Assembly: GCA_021166725.1 (NCBI GenBank)
Contig: JAJPES010000008.1
Coordinates: forward strand, 1 to 64,000
From: Burkholderiaceae bacterium
Lineage (GTDB): Bacteria; Pseudomonadota; Gammaproteobacteria; Burkholderiales; Burkholderiaceae_E
Reading direction: 5' to 3'
DNA length: 64,000 bases
The notes beneath the pieces were generated by a model. It was not told the origin of the DNA and searched no databases. It saw only the letters and a list, made by a program, of their open reading frames with translations. A program made the translations under genes and the position numbers. Shown piece after piece: positions 58,660-64,000 of this stretch; the first letter of the stretch is position 1, and every line of letters begins with the position of its first letter.

Positions 58660-60027
58660 TCAGGCGGCCACCGGCGCTTGCGCGAGCGCAGCGACGACGC
58701 GTTCCATCCGCATGAAGCGCGAACCCTTGACGAGCACCGTCGCGTCGTCGCCGGCGAGCGCGGCCGCGCTCGCGACCAGAGAGTCGACGTCGGCGTGGTG
58801 CGCGGCGCCCGTGCCGAAGGCATCGACTGCCGCGGCGCTGGCCGCGCCGATCGCGAGCAGCCGATCGATGCCGCGCTCGCGCGCATACGCGCCGACTTCG
58901 CGGTGGAACTCGGGGCCGCGCTCGCCGACCTCGCCCATGTCGCCGAGGACGAGAATGCGCAGTCCCGCGCACTGCGCGAGAACGTCTATCGCGGCGCGCA
59001 CCGAATCGGGGTTGGCGTTGTACGTGTCGTCGATCAGCGCCGCGCCCGAGGCCGCGCGGCGGCGCACGAGGCGTCCGGGCGGCGGTGCGAAACTCGCGAG
59101 ACCGAGTGCGATGGTCGCGGCATCGATGCCCAGCGCGTGCGCGCAGGCAGCGGCAGCCAGCGCGTTGCGTACGTTGTGCAACCCTTCGACCGGCAGCCGC
59201 ACCACGGCACGCGCAGCGCCCACCTTCATCTCGAACCGCGCGGACTCGGCGTTCGCGGCCGCGGCGACCTCGAAGCGCTGCAACGCGTCATCGAGGCCGA
59301 ATTCGACCCGGCGCCGCGACCCGGCAAGCGTTCGCCACAGCGGCGCCTGCGCATCGTCGGCCGGAAAGACCGCGACGCCGTGGTCGGACAACGCGCCGAT
59401 CGAAGCGCCGTTCTCGCGTGCAGAGCCTTCGGTGCCATCGAGAAACTCCTGGTGTTCGCGTTGTGCGTTGTTGACCAGCGCGACGTCGGGCCGCGCCACC
59501 CGCGCCAGCCAAGCGATCTCGCCGGGGTGGTTGGTACCGAGTTCGATCGCCGCAGCGCGGTGCTGCGCGCGCAGGCGCAACAGCGTCAGCGGAACGCCGA
59601 CGTCGTTGTTCAGGTTGCCCTGCGTCGCCAGGCGCGCGTCGGCGCCGAACGCCTGCGCGAGCACCGCCGAGAGCATCTCCTTGACCGTCGTCTTGCCGTT
59701 CGCGCCGGCAACGGTGACGACGCGCGTCGGCAGGCGCGAGCGCCAGCCGCGCGCGATCTCGCCCAGCGCGCGGCGCGTATCCGCGACGCGAATGGCCGGC
59801 GCGCGGATTCCTTCGACCCAGCGATCGAAGACCACCGCCGCCGCGCCGCGCTGCTGCGCCGACGCGATGAACTCGTGCGCATCGAAGCGTTCACCGCGCA
59901 GCGCGACGAACAGTTCGCCCGCAGCGATCGAGCGCGTGTCGGTGCACACGCCGCTCATGCGCACCGACGGATCGCCGTACAGGCATGCGCCGGAGAGCCA
60001 GCCGAAGGCTTCGCGCAGCTCGAGCAT
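58660..60027 (-). CDS. murF: UDP-MurNAc-tripeptide--D-Ala-D-Ala ligase
   Basis: [51 protein letters not shown]. Confidence 0.96.
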   Translation of the reverse strand: MLELREAFGWLSGACLYGDPSVRMSGVCTDTRSIAAGELFVALRGERFDAHEFIASAQQRGAAAVVFDRWVEGIRAPAIRVADTRRALGEIARGWRSRLPTRVVTVAGANGKTTVKEMLSAVLAQAFGADARLATQGNLNNDVGVPLTLLRLRAQHRAAAIELGTNHPGEIAWLARVARPDVALVNNAQREHQEFLDGTEGSARENGASIGALSDHGVAVFPADDAQAPLWRTLAGSRRRVEFGLDDALQRFEVAAAANAESARFEMKVGAARAVVRLPVEGLHNVRNALAAAACAHALGIDAATIALGLASFAPPPGRLVRRRAASGAALIDDTYNANPDSVRAAIDVLAQCAGLRILVLGDMGEVGERGPEFHREVGAYARERGIDRLLAIGAASAAAVDAFGTGAAHHADVDSLVASAAALAGDDATVLVKGSRFMRMERVVAALAQAPVAA

Positions 60028-61574
60028 CAGTCGTCCGCCTGCGGCAGTCCGAGCCACCGACGTGCGACCGCCAGGTCGGAGAACGGCAGCCGCTCGTCGC
60101 CGATTTCCTGCCAGGTCTCGTGCCCCTTGCCGGCGATCAGCACGACGTCGTCGGGCGCCGCGAGCTCCAGCACCTTGCGGATCGCCTGCTCGCGATCGAG
60201 TTCGGTAAGCCGCGGCTCGTGCGTGAAGCCGGCGCGGATGTCCGAGACGATGCGAAAGGGCGTCTCGCTGCGCGGGTTGTCGCTGGTGACGACGACGTGA
60301 TCCGCGTAGCGCTCGACCACCATCCCCATCAGCGGACGCTTGCCCGGGTCGCGATCGCCGCCGGCGCCGAACACGCACCACAGCGCACCGCGTCGAGTCT
60401 CGGCCAGCGGGCGCAGCGCATGCAGCACGTTCATCAACGCGTCCGGCGTGTGCGCGTAATCGACGACGACGAGCGGACGCCCGTCGGCGGCGATGCGCTG
60501 CATGCGGCCGGGAATCGCCCGCAGCTGCTCGAGCCGCTGGATCGCTTCGCCGAAGGGCATGCCGTGCATCAGCCAGACGCCGGCCGCGGCCAGCGCATTG
60601 ACGACGTTGAACTGGCCGATCGTCTGCAGACGGATCTCGGCGCGGCCGTAGTCGCCGCCGATCGACACCTGCGAGCCGCTGGCATGCTCGACGATGCGAA
60701 AGGCGGAGAGCTTCTTCTTCGCGCGCCAGCCGTGCTCGCCGGGGAGATGGCCGAAGGCGAGCGAGGCGATTTCCGGCGACAGCGGGTCGAGCACCCGCGG
60801 CGCGATCGGGTCGTCGCCGTTGACCAGCGCCTGTTGCAGTCCCGGCCACGAGAAGAGCCGCAGCTTCGCCGCCAGGTACGCTTCTTCGGTGCCGTGGTAG
60901 TCGAGGTGATCGCGGGTGAAGTTGGTCAACACCGCGGTTTCCACGGGCAGCCCGTTCAGGCGCCCCTGGTCGATGCCGATCGACGAAGCCTCCATCGCCA
61001 CCACTTCGGCACCGGCGTCCGCGAACGAGGCGAGCATGCGTTGCAGGCCGGCGGCGTCCGGCGTCGTCAGGCCGAAACTGCGCAACCGCGGCGTACCGTC
61101 GGCGTCGACGATGCCGCTGCCGAGGGTGCCGATCACGGCGCAGCGCTTGCCGGCAGCCGAGAAGCCGCTGGCCATCCACTGCGTGGACGTCGTCTTGCCG
61201 TTCGTTCCGGTGACGGCGACGACGCGAAGGCGCCGCCCCGGATGTCCGTAGTACTGCGCGGCGATCGGCCCGGCGAGATCGCGCAGGCCGTCGACCGCGC
61301 GCATCGGCGGGGCCGCCGAGGATTCGTCGCGCAGCGCGAAGGCTTCGGCCCCGCGCGCTTCGTACAGCACGGCGGCTGCGCCGGCCGCGCGCGCCGCATC
61401 GACGAAGCTGCGTCCGTCGCTGTGCGCGCCGGGCCAGGCGAGGAAGACGTCGCCGGCTCGCAGCGCACGACTGTCGGAGACGAGTGCGGCACCCGGGGCC
61501 AGCGCCGAACGCAGCCAGTCGCCCAGCGGCGCGGCGCGTTCGAACTCGTCGCCCGCAGCTGCAGGCTTCGTCAC
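60027..61574 (-). CDS. murE: UDP-MurNAc-L-Ala-D-Glu--2,6-diaminopimelate ligase, GTG start
   Basis: [56 protein letters not shown]. Confidence 0.96.
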   Translation of the reverse strand: MTKPAAAGDEFERAAPLGDWLRSALAPGAALVSDSRALRAGDVFLAWPGAHSDGRSFVDAARAAGAAAVLYEARGAEAFALRDESSAAPPMRAVDGLRDLAGPIAAQYYGHPGRRLRVVAVTGTNGKTTSTQWMASGFSAAGKRCAVIGTLGSGIVDADGTPRLRSFGLTTPDAAGLQRMLASFADAGAEVVAMEASSIGIDQGRLNGLPVETAVLTNFTRDHLDYHGTEEAYLAAKLRLFSWPGLQQALVNGDDPIAPRVLDPLSPEIASLAFGHLPGEHGWRAKKKLSAFRIVEHASGSQVSIGGDYGRAEIRLQTIGQFNVVNALAAAGVWLMHGMPFGEAIQRLEQLRAIPGRMQRIAADGRPLVVVDYAHTPDALMNVLHALRPLAETRRGALWCVFGAGGDRDPGKRPLMGMVVERYADHVVVTSDNPRSETPFRIVSDIRAGFTHEPRLTELDREQAIRKVLELAAPDDVVLIAGKGHETWQEIGDERLPFSDLAVARRWLGLPQADD

Positions 61575-63331
61575 AACGCTGCCCCCGCCCGATGTGCAGC
61601 GGTCGTCGCGGGGATCTCCAGCTTCACGACAGTGGAGTCGGGCGGAACGCGCAACGTACGCAGCGTATCTCCCGCGATGCGCGAGAACACCGGCGCCGCC
61701 ACGACTCCGCCGTAGTACTTGCCGTCGGTCGGCTCGTCGATCATCACTGCGACGATCACGCGCGGATCCGACACCGGCGCGAAGCCGACGAACGAGGCGA
61801 TGTACTTGTTCACGTACTGCCGGCCGTCGCGCTTGTGCGCGGTGCCGGTCTTGCCGGCCACGCGGTACCCGGAGATCTGTGCCTGCGGCGCGGTGCCGCC
61901 CGGACCGGCGGCGAGCTCGAGCATGTGGCGTACCGCGCGCGCCGTCTGCGGCGACACGATGCGCTCGCCCTCGACCGCGTCGTCGTGCTTGAACATCGAC
62001 ACCGGCAGCAGTTCGCCGTCGGTGGCGAACACCGTGTAGGCGCGCGCGAGTTGCAGCAGCGAAACCGACAGCCCGTAGCCGTACGACATCGTCGCCTGCT
62101 CGATCGGCTTCCAGCTGCGATACGGGCGCAGGCGACCGGCCACCGCGCCCGGGAAGCCGATGCGCGGCGCCTGCCCGAGGCCGACCGACGAAAACATCTC
62201 CCACATCTTTTCGGCCGGCATCGCCAGCGCCATCTTCGCCGTGCCGACGTTCGACGACTTCTGCACGATCTGCTCGATCGTCAGCGGACCGTGCGGATGC
62301 GCGTCGCCGATCGTCGCGCGTCCGATCGTCAGGCGCCCGGGCGCGGTCTGGATCACCGTGTCGGGACGCACCTGGCCGAGTTCGAGCGCGAGCGCCGCGG
62401 TGAACGGCTTCATCGTCGACCCCGGCTCGAAGGTATCGGTGATTGCGCGGTTGCGCAGTTGCGCGCCGGTGAGCTGCCCGCGTTCGTTGGGGTTGTAGGT
62501 GGGCCAGTTGGCCAGCGCCAGGATCTCGCCGGTGTGCACGTCGAGCACCACCGCGGCGCCGGCCTTTGCCTTGTGCTCGTGGATGGCATCGCGCAGCGCG
62601 TCGAAGGCGAGGAACTGGATCGTGCTGTCGATCGACAGCGCCAGATCGCGCCCGTTGTGCGGCTCGCGCACCGCCTCGACATTCTCGACCACGCGGCCGT
62701 AGCGATCGCGGATCACGCGCCGGCTGCCCGACTTGCCGGCGAGATCGGGATTCTTCGCGAGTTCGACGCCTTCCTGGCCGATGTCCTCCACGTTGGTGAA
62801 TCCGACGACGTGCGCGATCGTCTCGCCCTGCGGGTAGTGGCGTTTGTACTCGCGCTGCTGGTGAACGCCCGCGATGCGCAGCGCCGCCACGCGCTCGGCG
62901 ACGTCGGCATCGACCTGGCGCTTCAGATAGACGAAACTGCGGTCGGCCGCCTGTGCGAGACGCCGGCGCAGGTCGCGCTCGCTCGCGCCCAGCAGCTTCG
63001 CGAGTTCGGTGAACTGCTGCGGCGTAGCGTCCACCTGCTCGGGAATCGCCCACACCGCACGGGCCGGCAGGCTCGAGGCGAGCACGACGCCGTTGCGATC
63101 GAAGATCTTGCCGCGCGAGGCCGGCAGTTCGATGGTGCGACCGTAGCGCAGTTCGCCCTGCTGTTGCAGGTAGCCCGGCGAGAAGACCTGCAGCCAGACG
63201 GTGCGCGCGGCGAGCGCCACGAACGCCACCGCGACGAACAGCATCACGAGCTGCGAGCGATACGCGGGCAAGCGCACCTGCAGCAACGGGTTCGACGCGA
63301 TCGGCACGTTGCGGCGAGTCCTGCGCGTCAT
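61571..63331 (-). CDS. ftsI: Septal peptidoglycan transpeptidase (PBP3)
   Basis: RGKIFDRNGVVLASSLPARAVWAIP, FEPGSTMKPF (SxxK), KSSNVG (SxN), KTGTA (KTG). Confidence 0.97.
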   Translation of the reverse strand: MTRRTRRNVPIASNPLLQVRLPAYRSQLVMLFVAVAFVALAARTVWLQVFSPGYLQQQGELRYGRTIELPASRGKIFDRNGVVLASSLPARAVWAIPEQVDATPQQFTELAKLLGASERDLRRRLAQAADRSFVYLKRQVDADVAERVAALRIAGVHQQREYKRHYPQGETIAHVVGFTNVEDIGQEGVELAKNPDLAGKSGSRRVIRDRYGRVVENVEAVREPHNGRDLALSIDSTIQFLAFDALRDAIHEHKAKAGAAVVLDVHTGEILALANWPTYNPNERGQLTGAQLRNRAITDTFEPGSTMKPFTAALALELGQVRPDTVIQTAPGRLTIGRATIGDAHPHGPLTIEQIVQKSSNVGTAKMALAMPAEKMWEMFSSVGLGQAPRIGFPGAVAGRLRPYRSWKPIEQATMSYGYGLSVSLLQLARAYTVFATDGELLPVSMFKHDDAVEGERIVSPQTARAVRHMLELAAGPGGTAPQAQISGYRVAGKTGTAHKRDGRQYVNKYIASFVGFAPVSDPRVIVAVMIDEPTDGKYYGGVVAAPVFSRIAGDTLRTLRVPPDSTVVKLEIPATTAAHRAGAAL

Positions 63332-63654
63332 CAGCGGGCTCCCGCAGCGCCGGCCGGCGTCGCCGAGCCGAGCCGCACGACGCGCTCCACCGGATCGACC
63401 ACCAGGTGAATCGTTCGCTGCGGCGAGATCGACTCCATCGACAACTCGCGACGCGCCTTCGTATCGATGCGCGAAGCCTTCGCCAGCACGGTCTGCTCGA
63501 TCTGCAGCTGGTCCCACTGCACCTCGAGGCGCGACGCCTGCGCATGCGCCTGCTCGACGTCGCCGAAGAGCTTGCGCGCGCGATCCTGCGAGCTCACCAG
63601 GGCGAGCGCGCAGATCACGAGCAGGAAGGCGAGCACGAGGTTGAGCCGGAGCAT
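63331..63654 (-). CDS. ftsL: Cell division protein FtsL
   Basis: Short bitopic protein between rsmH and ftsI; LVSSQDRARKLFGDVEQAHAQASRLEVQWDQLQIEQTVLAKASRIDTKARREL. Confidence 0.94.
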   Translation of the reverse strand: MLRLNLVLAFLLVICALALVSSQDRARKLFGDVEQAHAQASRLEVQWDQLQIEQTVLAKASRIDTKARRELSMESISPQRTIHLVVDPVERVVRLGSATPAGAAGAR

Positions 63655-63663
63655 CGCTCTACC

Positions 63664-64000
63664 TCAGATCCGCTCGGCGACGCGCAGCACGGCGGAGCGC
63701 GCGCGACGGTTGTCCGGTCGGCGACGCCGGGCGCGACGCTGGTCGCGCGCCGAGCCGTGCGTCTCGGCAGCAGCGCTCGTAGCTGCGTGCGCGGTCTCCG
63801 AAGCCAGCCGGCGTGCCAGCGCGTGCAGGCGCGGGATACGCGAGACGACCGAAGCGCCGGTAACCGGATCGCGCACCGCGTCGCGCCCCGATTCCGCGGC
63901 AATGAACTGCTTGACCATCCGGTCTTCCAGCGAATGAAAACTGATGACGACGATGCGCCCGCCTCGCCGCAGGCGCGCGACGGCCCGGTCCAGCGCTATC
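63664..64000 (-). CDS. rsmH: 16S rRNA m4C1402 methyltransferase, C-terminal part; 5' end outside window
   Basis: Reading through the window end: [32 protein letters not shown] ... [15 protein letters not shown]. Confidence 0.93.
   Translation of the reverse strand, partial: IALDRAVARLRRGGRIVVISFHSLEDRMVKQFIAAESGRDAVRDPVTGASVVSRIPRLHALARRLASETAHAATSAAAETHGSARDQRRARRRRPDNRRARSAVLRVAERI

Overview
This 64-kb window is a very GC-rich chromosomal segment. Gene content and order look betaproteobacterial (Burkholderiales-like by inference). It carries housekeeping genes and no convincing mobile element, prophage, CRISPR array or defence island. From left to right it contains: the rppH 3' end; a VIT-family transporter; cbpA-cbpM; a bile acid:sodium symporter/ACR3-like carrier; an ABC exporter; fumC; a dapA-like gene; an MBL-fold lipoprotein; proB-obgE-rpmA-rplU with divergent ispB; tRNA-Pro(CGG); a heavy-metal RND operon with a DUF3240 gene; an acyl-CoA dehydrogenase; a thioesterase, a flavodoxin and a ferredoxin-NADP reductase; a GGDEF protein; an aldehyde dehydrogenase; a branched-chain amino-acid ABC operon (livG-F-K-H-M); pilB-pilC-pilD-coaE-zapD-yacG; a Nudix/ThiE-like fusion; a DUF815 ATPase; argJ; secA; dciA-like; lpxC; a peroxiredoxin; and the dcw cluster from ftsZ to rsmH (all on the minus strand, rsmH truncated by the window end). 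I found no clear undescribed multi-gene system. The most unusual sequence is non-coding: a perfect 64-bp palindrome that includes the stop codons of two convergent genes (28318-28381); a 106-bp hairpin (3516-3621) and a 365-bp inverted-repeat element with 89-bp arms (4038-4402) in one convergent intergenic region; a related motif near 22.2 kb; a duplicated hairpin before obgE; a 4 x 14-bp tandem repeat; and a polypurine/polypyrimidine inverted repeat after ftsZ. All product calls come from recognising protein motifs by eye; no database search was run.
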